Counted from the first letter of the stretch, positions 7,617 through 15,633 are shown. The stretch is DNA of 19,870 nucleotides from CATJXY01 sp964623925 (GCA_964623925.1 CAZUVT010000017.1:1-19870); one strand, 5' to 3'. Notes: generated by a model not told the origin, from the sequence alone. Translations and numbers: made by a program.

Positions 7617-8846
7617 ATGAGGAAAAACAAGATTCATTATGCATGGTGGATCCTGCTTGCATGCTGTGCGATCCAGGCCGGATCTCAAGGAACGATTTTT
7701 GATACCAGTGGTGTGTTTAATTCACCGGTATGCAAAGAATTTGGATTTGAATTGGGAAGCTTTACCTTGGCTCAAACATTCAGTGCTGTTGCAATGATGG
7801 TGACACAGCCTTTTACAAATCATTTTTATGAGCGATATGGTCTAAAGAAAGTTTTACTGGTTTCCGGATGTTTTTATTATCTTTCGTTTTTTTTCTTATC
7901 TAAAGCTTCTGTTTTATGGCATTGGTATGGGTTATTGGCAATTCAGGGAATTATGGGTGGTTTTTTCTACAGAACTTCTTACATCATTTTATTATGCCGC
8001 TGGTTTGCAAGTAAAACAGCCTTGGCTTTAGGTGTTGCCACAGCCATAGGCAGTGTTATGGGAATGATGATGAATCCACTTGCATCCTTGATCATTTCGC
8101 ATCTGGGATGGAGAATGTGCTATATGATCCTGGCAGGTTTGGGAGCTTTGATCACCTTGCCGATGATTTCCTTGGTCGTTGTGGAAAATCCGTCTGATAG
8201 AGGAGTAAAACCTTATTATGTGGAAGAAGAAAAACAACAGGAAATTGAATTTACAGGAAAAGTTCATGGGAAAGAGGCAAAACGCATCAGCATGCTTCTG
8301 ATAGCGGCATCATCGATCTGTTTTCTGTGCGGCGGATATTATTCTCATCTTCCGAATTACAGTTTTACGATTGGGATGGGAGCTGTAGCCGGATCGCTTT
8401 TGACATCATTTGAACTGGGAGGAACAATGGTCATGAAATTTTTGATCGGACCTCTGTATGAAAAGATCGGATTCATGAAATCAGAGATCCTTCTGTTTAT
8501 TTTGTCCATTACCGGCTTTTTCGCTTATTTCATCTGCAGTGGATCTGTTCTGTATTTCACAACATCTTTATGTGGGATCTATTGTGCAACGAATGTCGTT
8601 TTGATGCCTTTGCTTGCAAGAGAAGAAATCGGTGAAATTCAATTTCAAAAAATATTGCCGTGGATGACGACAACCGGTGCTGCATTGAGCTCGATTTCAA
8701 ATAACTTATATGGGATGATATACGATCGATATCAAAACTATGATTTAATGTTTGCATTATGTATCCTCAGCATCATCTGTTCGTTCGCACTCATTGTTCT
8801 TATTAAACATCTGGGAAAGAACTATACAAAGGAGAAAATGATATGA
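7617..8846 (+). CDS. Major facilitator superfamily transporter, OFA (oxalate/formate antiporter)-like
   Basis: A 409-residue polytopic membrane protein with about 12 hydrophobic helices and a central cytoplasmic loop near residues 190-225 (VEEEKQQEIEF). The opening HYAWWILLACCAIQ, the segment GVFNSPVCKEFG, the loop YERYGLKKVLL between helices 2 and 3, and CRWFASKTALALGVATAIGS are characteristic of the OFA branch, which moves small carboxylates. Its placement in an operon with a 2-hydroxyacid dehydrogenase and an aldolase fits export or exchange of an organic-acid product, but this is inferred. The stop codon overlaps the next start in ATGA (8843-8846), so the two genes are translationally coupled. 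Confidence 0.88.
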   Translation: MRKNKIHYAWWILLACCAIQAGSQGTIFDTSGVFNSPVCKEFGFELGSFTLAQTFSAVAMMVTQPFTNHFYERYGLKKVLLVSGCFYYLSFFFLSKASVLWHWYGLLAIQGIMGGFFYRTSYIILLCRWFASKTALALGVATAIGSVMGMMMNPLASLIISHLGWRMCYMILAGLGALITLPMISLVVVENPSDRGVKPYYVEEEKQQEIEFTGKVHGKEAKRISMLLIAASSICFLCGGYYSHLPNYSFTIGMGAVAGSLLTSFELGGTMVMKFLIGPLYEKIGFMKSEILLFILSITGFFAYFICSGSVLYFTTSLCGIYCATNVVLMPLLAREEIGEIQFQKILPWMTTTGAALSSISNNLYGMIYDRYQNYDLMFALCILSIICSFALIVLIKHLGKNYTKEKMI

Positions 8847-9460
8847 AACAGATAATCCTCATTTCAAGTACCGTATTCATTGTTATCTTTTTAATCGCAG
8901 AAAATATTTTAATCAAAAGAATTGGCAATCAATTGACTATGTATTCTTATAACCGCGAATTCGATAAGTATGATGAACTTCGTCATAAATGGTTTACCTT
9001 ATATTTATTTAAACCGTTTAATTTATATTTCATGGATTTGAATGTTGCGATATTTAAAGGTGATCGGACGGCAATCGATCAATGTTTTTCTGATTTGGAA
9101 AAGATAAGAATGAGTAAAAAGCAAAAGATGCTTGTTTATAACAGAGCCTTCTATTATTACGTTTTGATTCAAGAGAAAGAAAAAGCAAAGCGTTACTACT
9201 ATCTTTTATGTGATGGAAATGAAGAAACTGTTTCAAAAGATATTTTGATTTTCTACAATACATTTATTGAGGAAGGGTTTACATATCTTGAAGAAGTGCA
9301 GGAAATGTTGAAAACATGCAATCCTGAACAGCGTGCTGATTTTGAATCCCTTTTATCTAAGATCTATGAGAACAAAGGTGAATCAGAGTTATCCAGAAAA
9401 TATCAAGAAAGTGCAGAAATGCATTTTACCGAAATGGAAAAAGCAAAAAACATCATTTAG
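8843..9460 (+). CDS. Membrane-anchored helical (TPR-like) protein of unknown function
   Basis: A 205-residue protein with one N-terminal hydrophobic helix (about residues 3-24) that probably anchors it, and a long, charged, all-helical remainder. Pairs of amphipathic helices rich in Tyr, Leu, Lys and Glu (for example YNRAFYYYVLIQEKEKAKRY near 92-111) suggest TPR-type repeats but are too divergent to assign. It overlaps the MFS gene by 4 bases and so is likely made in step with it. No catalytic motif is visible. It may be a scaffold or partner for the carrier or for the small membrane proteins upstream; this is guesswork from position. Confidence 0.65.
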   Translation: MKQIILISSTVFIVIFLIAENILIKRIGNQLTMYSYNREFDKYDELRHKWFTLYLFKPFNLYFMDLNVAIFKGDRTAIDQCFSDLEKIRMSKKQKMLVYNRAFYYYVLIQEKEKAKRYYYLLCDGNEETVSKDILIFYNTFIEEGFTYLEEVQEMLKTCNPEQRADFESLLSKIYENKGESELSRKYQESAEMHFTEMEKAKNII

Positions 9461-9487
9461 ATGAAATTTAATCAAGGAGGAAAAGAA

Positions 9488-10426
9488 ATGATAAAAACTA
9501 AATATCTATATTTGACCGGTGAGAATCCGCATCAAAGTGCTGAGCTGATCATTGATGAACAGGTGCCGAAATGTTCCATCTTTGCATCGGAAGCTTTGGG
9601 CGGACCAGAGCTGAATTATAATGATCTCATTGATTGCGACAGTGCTTTGGGCTTAATGAGAGAGTTCAGAGATGAACAGGATGTGATCAATTTGATGTTC
9701 CATCATGGAAATCCATGCGGTTTGAGTGTTGATTCAGACGCTGAAAAAGGATTTTATCATGTATTGGAAGTGAGTGACGGCACATCGATTATTGAGGGAA
9801 TCTATGTTACAAGCGGAATCATAACTGAAAAGATGGCAAATCACATCGTCAATCATTTATATTTGCATGTAGTCATCGCAAGAGGATATGAAGGTGAATC
9901 CGTTGAGATCTTAAAGAGTCATGAACAATTGACGATCCTGAAATTGGAAACAATGTTTGAAGATATTCCAAAGGCATCAAAAGAAATGAAGCAATTGATC
10001 GGCGGAAAGCTTATTCAAGATTATAATAATGCTTTAGTCAATAAGATTGAATATATTACCTCCCGCCAGGCAACAGAAGAAGAACTGAAGCAGCTTTTGA
10101 TTGCCTGGAAAGTTGTCAAGCACACAAAAACAAATGCGATCGTACTTGTCAAAGAAAATGCTACCGTAGGAATTGCACCGGGATTAAACAATCGAATTTG
10201 GTCCGTGCAACATGCCATTGAGCGTGCCGGAGAAAAAGCAGCAGGATCGGTCTTGGCTTCCGATGCGATCATTCCTTTATGCGAAAGTGTTGAAATTGCA
10301 GGGAAAGCTCAAATTAGAGCGATTATAGAACCGGGCGGATGGTATAAGGAAGACGAAAATATCGAAGTGGCAAACAAATATGACATAGCCATGGTAACGA
10401 CCGGAGTCAATCAATTCAAGCATTAG
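9488..10426 (+). CDS. Divergent PurH-like protein: AICAR formyltransferase domain only, altered active-site motifs
   Basis: A 312-residue protein clearly homologous to the C-terminal AICAR-transformylase half of PurH. Matches in order are GENPHQ (residues 11-16), LNYNDLIDCDSAL, HHGNPCG (72-78), IGGKLIQDYN, SRQATEEELKQLLIAWKVVK, TKTNAIV (213-219), SDAIIP (258-263), EPGGW and the C-terminal QFKH. The N-terminal IMP cyclohydrolase domain is absent. Several normally strong motifs have changed: the KH pair reads HH, SAFGGI reads SIIEGI, GAGQMSR reads APGLNNR, SDAFFPF reads SDAIIPL, and RHFRH reads NQFKH. AAGGAGG at 9475-9481 selects the ATG at 9488 over an upstream ATG at 9461. Its place at the end of a PTS catabolic operon, with no other purine genes, suggests a recruited or regulatory paralogue. 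Ordinary purine synthesis is unlikely but not excluded. Confidence 0.82.
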   Translation: MIKTKYLYLTGENPHQSAELIIDEQVPKCSIFASEALGGPELNYNDLIDCDSALGLMREFRDEQDVINLMFHHGNPCGLSVDSDAEKGFYHVLEVSDGTSIIEGIYVTSGIITEKMANHIVNHLYLHVVIARGYEGESVEILKSHEQLTILKLETMFEDIPKASKEMKQLIGGKLIQDYNNALVNKIEYITSRQATEEELKQLLIAWKVVKHTKTNAIVLVKENATVGIAPGLNNRIWSVQHAIERAGEKAAGSVLASDAIIPLCESVEIAGKAQIRAIIEPGGWYKEDENIEVANKYDIAMVTTGVNQFKH

Positions 10427-10434
10427 ATCAATCG

Positions 10435-10480
10435 AAGATCTCATAGTTAAGTTTAATCGCTTAATGAGGGATCTTTTTTT
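10435..10480 (+). terminator. Intrinsic terminator of the PTS operon
   Basis: AGATC at 10436-10440 pairs with GATCT, TCAT with ATGA, and TTAAG with CTTAA, giving an interrupted stem that ends in a run of seven T at 10474-10480. It lies just after the PurH-like stop codon and closes the operon that starts at 1929. Confidence 0.8.
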
Positions 10481-10548
10481 GAGTTTCATGGAAATTATAT
10501 TTTCAAATTCGAAGTTCAAGATTAAAGGAATATGGATTGAGGCATACT

Positions 10549-10617
10549 ATTATCAACAAGTAAAAGTGATAATCAGAGAAGATATGACTTGAAAAAGTGA
10601 GTTTAACAGATTATGAT
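10549..10617 (+). promoter_or_regulatory. Promoter of the flavodiiron gene with upstream inverted repeat
   Basis: TTGAAA (10589-10594), a 17-nt spacer and TATGAT (10612-10617) form a good sigma-A promoter 30 nt ahead of the start codon. Upstream, ATTATCA (10549-10555) and TGATAAT (10567-10573) form a perfect 7-bp inverted repeat with an 11-nt gap, ending 15 nt before the -35. It could be a binding site for a redox regulator; the regulator is unknown. Confidence 0.6.
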
Positions 10618-10646
10618 AAAAATGGGTATAAAATAGGAGTACGATT

Positions 10647-11831
10647 ATGTTGAAAATTACAAGAGATATTTATTATGTAGGAGTGAATGATCACAATGTT
10701 GATCTGTTTGAAGGTCAATACTCTGTGAAAAATGGAATGTCATACAATTCTTATGTAATCATGGATGAAAAAATTGCCATTATGGATACGGTTGATATTC
10801 ATTTCGGCAGCGAATGGCTGAACAATATAAAAGAAGTTTTAGATGGAAGGATTCCTGATTATTTGATCGTTCAGCACATGGAACCGGATCACAGTGCGAA
10901 TATAGAAAATTTTATGAATGTATATCAAGATACGCAGATCGTTGCCGGTGCTAAAGCGTTTGACATGATGAAGGATTATTTTAAAACTGATTTCAATGAT
11001 AGAAAGATCATTGTAAAGGAAGGAGATTCTTTATCCTTGGGGTCGCATGATTTAAAATTTGTTGCGGCACCGATGGTGCATTGGCCGGAGGTCATCATGA
11101 CTTATGATTCTTTTAATAAAGTTTTATTTTCCGCGGATGCATTTGGAAAATTTGGGGCTTTGGATATTGAAGAAGATTGGCTGGATGAAGCACGCCGCTA
11201 TTATATCGGAATTGTCGGAAAATTCGGCATGCAGGTTCAGGCTCTTTTGAAAAAAGCATCAGCACTGGATATTGAAAAAATTTGTCCGCTTCACGGCCCT
11301 GTCCTTGAAAAGGATTTAGGTACTTATCTGAATTTGTATCAAACTTGGTCTTCGTATGAGGCTGAAACCGAAGGAGTGGTAATTGCGTATACTTCTGTTT
11401 ATGGACATACAAAAGAAGCAGTCGAAAAGCTGACTGCAAGTTTGAAAGATCGGGGAGTTACTAATTATGTTGTTTATGATCTTGCGCGATGTGATCTGGC
11501 CGAAGCTGTTTCAAAAGCATTTCAATACAGCAAGCTGGTTTTGGCAACAACGACCTACAACAATGAAATTTTTCCTTTCATGAGAGAGTATATCCATCAT
11601 TTGACTGAAAGGGGATATCAGAAGCGCCAGATCGGATTGATTGAAAACGGCTCCTGGGCTCCTATGGCTGCAAAGATCATGACAAAAATGCTTGAAAGCT
11701 GCAAGGATCTGAAATTGTTAGAGCCTGTCGTTCAGATCTGGGCATCGCTAAGTGAAAAAAATATGGAAGAGATCCAATCGCTGGCAGATGAATTATGCCA
11801 AGATCAGATCAATTCATGTCTATCAAAATAA
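10647..11831 (+). CDS. A-type flavoprotein (flavodiiron protein, FprA family)
   Basis: A 394-residue cytoplasmic enzyme that reduces O2 to water and/or NO to N2O, protecting anaerobes. The N-terminal metallo-beta-lactamase-like domain carries the diiron ligands: His77, Glu79, Asp81 and His82 in HMEPDH, His145 (MVHWPE), Asp164 (SADAFG) and His216 (CPLHGP). A C-terminal flavodoxin domain begins near residue 250, with the FMN phosphate loop YTSVYGHTKEA. There is no rubredoxin or flavin-reductase extension, so electrons must come from a separate rubredoxin or similar donor. It is a single-gene unit with its own promoter and terminator, consistent with stress-type control. The O2 versus NO preference cannot be read from the sequence. 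Confidence 0.95.
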   Translation: MLKITRDIYYVGVNDHNVDLFEGQYSVKNGMSYNSYVIMDEKIAIMDTVDIHFGSEWLNNIKEVLDGRIPDYLIVQHMEPDHSANIENFMNVYQDTQIVAGAKAFDMMKDYFKTDFNDRKIIVKEGDSLSLGSHDLKFVAAPMVHWPEVIMTYDSFNKVLFSADAFGKFGALDIEEDWLDEARRYYIGIVGKFGMQVQALLKKASALDIEKICPLHGPVLEKDLGTYLNLYQTWSSYEAETEGVVIAYTSVYGHTKEAVEKLTASLKDRGVTNYVVYDLARCDLAEAVSKAFQYSKLVLATTTYNNEIFPFMREYIHHLTERGYQKRQIGLIENGSWAPMAAKIMTKMLESCKDLKLLEPVVQIWASLSEKNMEEIQSLADELCQDQINSCLSK

Positions 11832-11853
11832 ATGTTTGAATTTTGATTTGTTG

Positions 11854-11880
11854 AGAAGGAGATCAATGCTCCTTCTTTTT
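11854..11880 (+). terminator. Intrinsic terminator of the flavodiiron gene
   Basis: AGAAGGAG (11854-11861) and CTCCTTCT (11869-11876) form a perfect 8-bp stem with a 7-nt loop, followed by TTTT. The reverse direction has no T tract, so it is not an obvious terminator for the convergent cysK gene. Confidence 0.85.
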
Positions 11881-11921
11881 ATGCTTTCCCATAGTTAATA
11901 GAGGTTCATGAATTATGGTTT

Positions 11922-12785
11922 TTAATCCGTAAATAGCGGAGTCGATAAATATCGGTCTCCGGTATCCGGCAAGAGGACAACGATTGTCTTTCCTTTGTTT
12001 TGAGGACGTTTCGCTAACTGGATTGCGGCAGCTGCAGCAGCACCTGAGGAAATACCTACCAAAAAGCCTTCGGATCTTCCGATTTGTTTACCGAGTGCAA
12101 AAGCCTCTTCATTTTTGACGGCAATGATTTCATCATAGATGGCTGTATTCAATACTTCCGGAACAAACCCGGCTCCGATCCCCTGAATCATATGTGCTCC
12201 GGCTACTCCTTTGGATAAAACCGGAGAGTCAGCGGGTTCAACGGCGACGATCTGGATGTTTGGATTCATCCTCTTAAGATATTCTCCGATGCCGGTAATG
12301 GTTCCTCCGGTACCGACACCGGCAACAAAAATATCGATTTTTCCTTCGGTATCTTCCCAAATCTCCGGACCGGTAGTCGCTTTGTGGATTGCCGGATTAG
12401 CCGGATTGACAAACTGTCCCGGAATGAAACTGTTCGGTATTTCTTTGGCAAGTTCATCTGCTTTGGCAATGGCTCCGCTCATACCTTTGGCTCCTTCGGT
12501 AAGAACTAATTCGGCTCCATAGGCTTTCATGATCTGACGACGTTCAATACTCATCGTTTCCGGCATAACGATGATGATCCGATATCCTCTGGCGGCAGCA
12601 ACAGAGGCTAATCCGATTCCGGTGTTTCCGGATGTCGGTTCAATGATGACAGAACCGGCGGGATTCAAATATTCCAATTTAGCTAAAACAGTCGCTTCCA
12701 AATGTTCCTGTTTTTCAATGTGAGTTAACTCCAGAAGCGGGGTATTGCCGATCAATTGATCAATGGATGTAATGATTTTACGCAT
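11922..12785 (-). CDS. cysK: Cysteine synthase A (O-acetylserine sulfhydrylase) with in-frame loss of the PLP-lysine segment
   Basis: A 287-residue fold-type II PLP enzyme homologue that normally makes cysteine from O-acetylserine and sulfide. Family motifs are intact on both sides of a gap: SIDQLIGNTPLLEL at the start, PTSGNTGIGLA (from about residue 50), GVGTGGTITG (PLP phosphate loop), EPADSPVLS, IQGIGAGFVP and GISSGAAAAAA. However, LEYLNPAGSV (ending at Val46) runs straight into IIEPTSGNTG. In the family, NPAGSV is followed by KDR, whose Lys forms the Schiff base with PLP, and about 20 more residues. About 23 residues are therefore missing, against a usual length near 310, with no frameshift. 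The product should be catalytically inactive but might still fold or bind serine acetyltransferase. It lies 32 nt after cysE with a GGAG site. A real mutation or an assembly/consensus artefact are both possible. Confidence 0.9.
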   Translation of the reverse strand: MRKIITSIDQLIGNTPLLELTHIEKQEHLEATVLAKLEYLNPAGSVIIEPTSGNTGIGLASVAAARGYRIIIVMPETMSIERRQIMKAYGAELVLTEGAKGMSGAIAKADELAKEIPNSFIPGQFVNPANPAIHKATTGPEIWEDTEGKIDIFVAGVGTGGTITGIGEYLKRMNPNIQIVAVEPADSPVLSKGVAGAHMIQGIGAGFVPEVLNTAIYDEIIAVKNEEAFALGKQIGRSEGFLVGISSGAAAAAAIQLAKRPQNKGKTIVVLLPDTGDRYLSTPLFTD

Positions 12786-12817
12786 AAATAATCTCCTTTT
12801 TCTTTGTGTATATTCCT

Positions 12818-13462
12818 TTAGTGTGATATTTTCTTTTGAAATTCAGCCTGCAGCAGTTCAATTTGTTGGCGAAGTGCTGTAAGTTCCGATTCGATGGGAT
12901 TGGAAATATGGATTTGATCGATCTCATCGACAAAATGGACTTTTTGTCCGGCAATCTTGACGATGCGGGCCGGAACTCCGACTGCGGTTGAATCGGCAGG
13001 AACTTCTGCGAGCACCACGGCATTCGCTGCAATGCGTGCGTTATCTCCTACGGTAAAAGGACCTAAAATCTTGGCTCCGGCACCAATCATGACATTATTA
13101 CCAATGGTTGGATGGCGCTTGCCTTTATCTTTTCCCGTTCCACCAAGAGTAACGCCTTGATATAAGAGCACATCGTCTTTCAGTTCGGCTGTTTCACCGA
13201 TAACGACACCCATGCCATGGTCGATGACCAGACGCCGCCCGATAGTGGCACCCGGATGGATTTCTATCCCCGTCCACATTCGCGACCATTGAGATACCCA
13301 ACGGGCTAAAAATCGAAAGTGATGTTGATGTAGAAAATGTGCGATGCGATGATAGAAGATGGCATGTACACCGGGATACAGACATAGTATTTCCCACCGC
13401 GATCGCGTTGATGGATCTTTGGCTTGATAGGCGTTGAGAAGTTCATTTAATCGTTTAAACAT
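12818..13462 (-). CDS. cysE: Serine O-acetyltransferase
   Basis: A 214-residue member of the left-handed beta-helix acetyltransferases, converting serine and acetyl-CoA to O-acetylserine, the first step of cysteine synthesis. The hexapeptide region runs from about residue 60 to 175 and includes GIEIHPGATIGRRLVIDHGM (Asp81-His82), GVVIGETAEL, GVTLGGTG and NAVVLAEVP. The short N-terminal domain and length fit the SAT type of Firmicutes. An in-frame ATG at 13513 lies inside the T-box terminator; AAAGGAG in front of the ATG at 13462 decides the start. The C-terminus ends in QKKISH and lacks the usual terminal Ile used to dock into cysteine synthase. It is cotranscribed with the downstream cysK and controlled by the upstream Cys T-box. 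Confidence 0.95.
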   Translation of the reverse strand: MFKRLNELLNAYQAKDPSTRSRWEILCLYPGVHAIFYHRIAHFLHQHHFRFLARWVSQWSRMWTGIEIHPGATIGRRLVIDHGMGVVIGETAELKDDVLLYQGVTLGGTGKDKGKRHPTIGNNVMIGAGAKILGPFTVGDNARIAANAVVLAEVPADSTAVGVPARIVKIAGQKVHFVDEIDQIHISNPIESELTALRQQIELLQAEFQKKISH

Positions 13463-13486
13463 TTTTTTCTCCTTTATTTGACTTTC

Positions 13487-13738
13487 AAAAAATAAAACAC
13501 CTCTTTTATCCATAGGACAAAAGAGGCGTAGTTTCCACGCGGTTCCACTCTTACTTTTTACTCAGTCCGCTAACACGGACGCTGCCTTAACGCGGCATAA
13601 CATCAATCCATTGCCTGATTGCCCGCTCCCGGACGCACTTCACAAAAAATTCTGCCAAGATCGTTTTCAGCCGCTGACGATCTCTCTCTGTAACATACTT
13701 TTCCGTTACTCTTTCCGTTCATAGCGATTTACTTGATG
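13487..13738 (-). ncRNA. T-box leader, predicted tRNA-Cys responsive, upstream of cysE-cysK
   Basis: On the minus strand the leader carries a stem I with the ACAGAGAG motif and a specifier region GAAGTGCGTCC whose codon is TGC (13635-13637), Cys. The conserved T-box AGAGTGGAACCGCG is at 13538-13551. It is followed by a terminator hairpin (13487-13528) that pairs GCCTCTTTT with AAAAGAGGT and ends in TTTTATTTTTT. Uncharged tRNA-Cys should stabilise the antiterminator and allow read-through into cysE and cysK. The 5' end is approximate, placed just after the promoter -10. Confidence 0.92.
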
Positions 13739-13743
13739 GGGAC

Positions 13744-13773
13744 ATTATAAAATATAGCCGGCATGATTGTCAA
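13744..13773 (-). promoter_or_regulatory. Promoter of the T-box/cysE-cysK transcript
   Basis: On the minus strand, TTGACA (13773-13768), an 18-nt spacer and TATAAT (13749-13744) match the sigma-A consensus exactly. The expected start point is about 7 nt downstream, just before the T-box stem I. Confidence 0.8.
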
Positions 13774-13845
13774 GCAAGATGATCATATCGTTGCTGCTTA
13801 CAACAGAGTCTTGAGATTTATCATGCAGTTCAAAAAGAGTATAGG

Positions 13846-13874
13846 TTGAAATTTTTTGATAAAAAAGGTATAGT
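13846..13874 (+). promoter_or_regulatory. Promoter of the AMP-binding ligase operon
   Basis: TTGAAA (13846-13851), a 17-nt spacer and TATAGT (13869-13874) form a good sigma-A promoter 35 nt upstream of the start codon. It is divergent from the T-box promoter and separated from it by about 70 nt. Confidence 0.7.
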
Positions 13875-13909
13875 ATTAACGTTGTTTTATAGAATAAGGA
13901 AGATTAGAA

Positions 13910-15589
13910 ATGGGAGTTTATAAACAGAAAGATCACTTGGAATATCCGGAACTGACAATGTTCCAGATGATCGAGAAAATTAAAAATCAATATCCGAATG
14001 AACCGGCTTATGAATTTTATGGACGTAAGATTCGATATGCGGATTTTATGCAGCGGATTGAAAAAACAGCTCGTGCTTTTAGAGCGATGGGCATTCAGCA
14101 AAATGATGTAGTAACATTGTGTCTGCCGAATATTCCCCAAACCTTGGATTGTTTCTACGCACTGAATCGCATCGGTGCCATAGCGAATATGATTCATCCA
14201 TTATCGGCCAGAAGCGAGATCACTTTCTATCTGAATGTTTCTAAAAGTAAGATCATCGTTACGGTGGATATGTTTTATGAGAAGGTGGAAGAAGCGCTGC
14301 TGGAGGTTGAAGAGCCGGTTACGATTTTAGTTACACGCATTCAGGATGAATTGAATCCTTTCTTAAAGGCTGCTTATGTTGCCAAAGAAGGAAAGAAATA
14401 CCTGAAGTTTCCGAACACCGATCATGCGCTTCTTTATAAAAATTTTTTAAAGAAGGGTGCTGCAGATATTCAGCTGCCGCCGATCGTTTTCGATAAAAAT
14501 AAAACCTCAGTTATTTTATATAGCGGCGGTACCAGCGGCAAGCCGAAAGGGATCTGTTTATCCGACTATAATTTCAACGCCTGTGCTTTGCAGGCGCGTG
14601 AAGCAATGGGGGAAGAGTTCCATGTCGGATTAAAGATATTAGGCTGTATGCCATGTTTCCATGGATTCGGTTTAGGGATCAATATTCATGCCGTGCTGAT
14701 TCATGGCGTCTGTTGCGTTTTAATGCCGAGTTTTAACAATAAGAGCTATGCGGATATGCTGATTAAGAAAAAACCGGATTTCATTGCCGGTGTACCAACG
14801 ATCTTTGAAGCACTTTTGCATTTGCCGAGTTTAAAGGATGCCGATCTGAGTTTCTTAAAAGGAATGTATTGCGGCGGCGATTCTTTATCTGTTGAATTGA
14901 AAAAGAAAGTAGATCACTTCTTAAAGGATCATGGGGCAACTATCCAGGTGCGTGAAGGCTATGGTTTAACCGAATGTGTAACAGCCAGTTGTTTGACACC
15001 GAAAGATACTTATAAAGAAGGAAGTATTGGGATTCCTTTTCCTGATACCGAATATAAGATCGTCACTCCGGGTACGGATGAAGTTTTACCTTGCAATGAG
15101 GAAGGAGAAATCATTTTAACCGGGCCGACCTTAATGTTGGGATATTTGAATGATGAAGAGGAGACCGCTAAAACATTGCGTGTTTTTGAAGATGGGAAAA
15201 CCTGGCTGTATACCGGTGATATCGGAAAGATGGATGAAGAAGGATATGTCTATTTTATTCGCCGCATGAAACGAATGATCATTACCAACGGATATAATGT
15301 TTATCCGAATCAAATTGAAAATGTGATCGATAGTATCCCGGAAGTGGCTTACAGCTGCGTGATCGGAGTTAAAGATCCGCGCCGCATACAGCGTGTCAAA
15401 GCCTATATCGTGCTTCGCGACGGAGTGAAAGGTGATGATGAATGCCGTCAAAAGATTTTGGATTATTTGCAGCATCACGTAGCCCGTTATGCATTGCCTC
15501 GGGAAATTGAATTTAAAGATGAATTGCCGAAAACTTTAGTAGGAAAAGTAGCTTACCGGATATTGGAAGAGGAAGCCAACAGGGAATAA
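13910..15589 (+). CDS. AMP-binding acyl-CoA synthetase/ligase (ANL superfamily)
   Basis: A 559-residue adenylate-forming enzyme that should activate a carboxylic acid to acyl-AMP and then transfer it to CoA or another thiol. Core motifs are in order: the P-loop SGGTSGKPKG (205-214), GYGLTE (350-355), YTGDIG with Asp437, the hinge region RRMKRMIITNGYNVYP, and the C-terminal catalytic Lys546 in LVGKVAYR. All catalytic positions look intact. Length and spacing resemble medium/long-chain acyl-CoA synthetases, but the acyl substrate cannot be read. It opens a three-gene unit with an MBL-fold protein 44 nt downstream and an E2-type acyltransferase homologue, suggesting a pathway that activates and then transfers or hydrolyses an acyl group. 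AAGGA precedes the start. Confidence 0.92.
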   Translation: MGVYKQKDHLEYPELTMFQMIEKIKNQYPNEPAYEFYGRKIRYADFMQRIEKTARAFRAMGIQQNDVVTLCLPNIPQTLDCFYALNRIGAIANMIHPLSARSEITFYLNVSKSKIIVTVDMFYEKVEEALLEVEEPVTILVTRIQDELNPFLKAAYVAKEGKKYLKFPNTDHALLYKNFLKKGAADIQLPPIVFDKNKTSVILYSGGTSGKPKGICLSDYNFNACALQAREAMGEEFHVGLKILGCMPCFHGFGLGINIHAVLIHGVCCVLMPSFNNKSYADMLIKKKPDFIAGVPTIFEALLHLPSLKDADLSFLKGMYCGGDSLSVELKKKVDHFLKDHGATIQVREGYGLTECVTASCLTPKDTYKEGSIGIPFPDTEYKIVTPGTDEVLPCNEEGEIILTGPTLMLGYLNDEEETAKTLRVFEDGKTWLYTGDIGKMDEEGYVYFIRRMKRMIITNGYNVYPNQIENVIDSIPEVAYSCVIGVKDPRRIQRVKAYIVLRDGVKGDDECRQKILDYLQHHVARYALPREIEFKDELPKTLVGKVAYRILEEEANRE

Positions 15590-15633
15590 TCATCCAAAAC
15601 AAGGCTTGAGTTTTAGAGAGTAGAAAAAAATTT

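Noticed and set aside
12211..12522. Rightward 103-codon reading frame
   Set aside because: Antisense shadow of cysK; composition follows the complementary codons and there is no ribosome site.
12957..13160. Rightward 67-codon reading frame
   Set aside because: Antisense shadow of the cysE hexapeptide repeats.
13463..13513. N-terminal extension of CysE from the ATG at 13513
   Set aside because: It lies in the T-box terminator hairpin and lacks a ribosome site; the ATG at 13462 has AAAGGAG.
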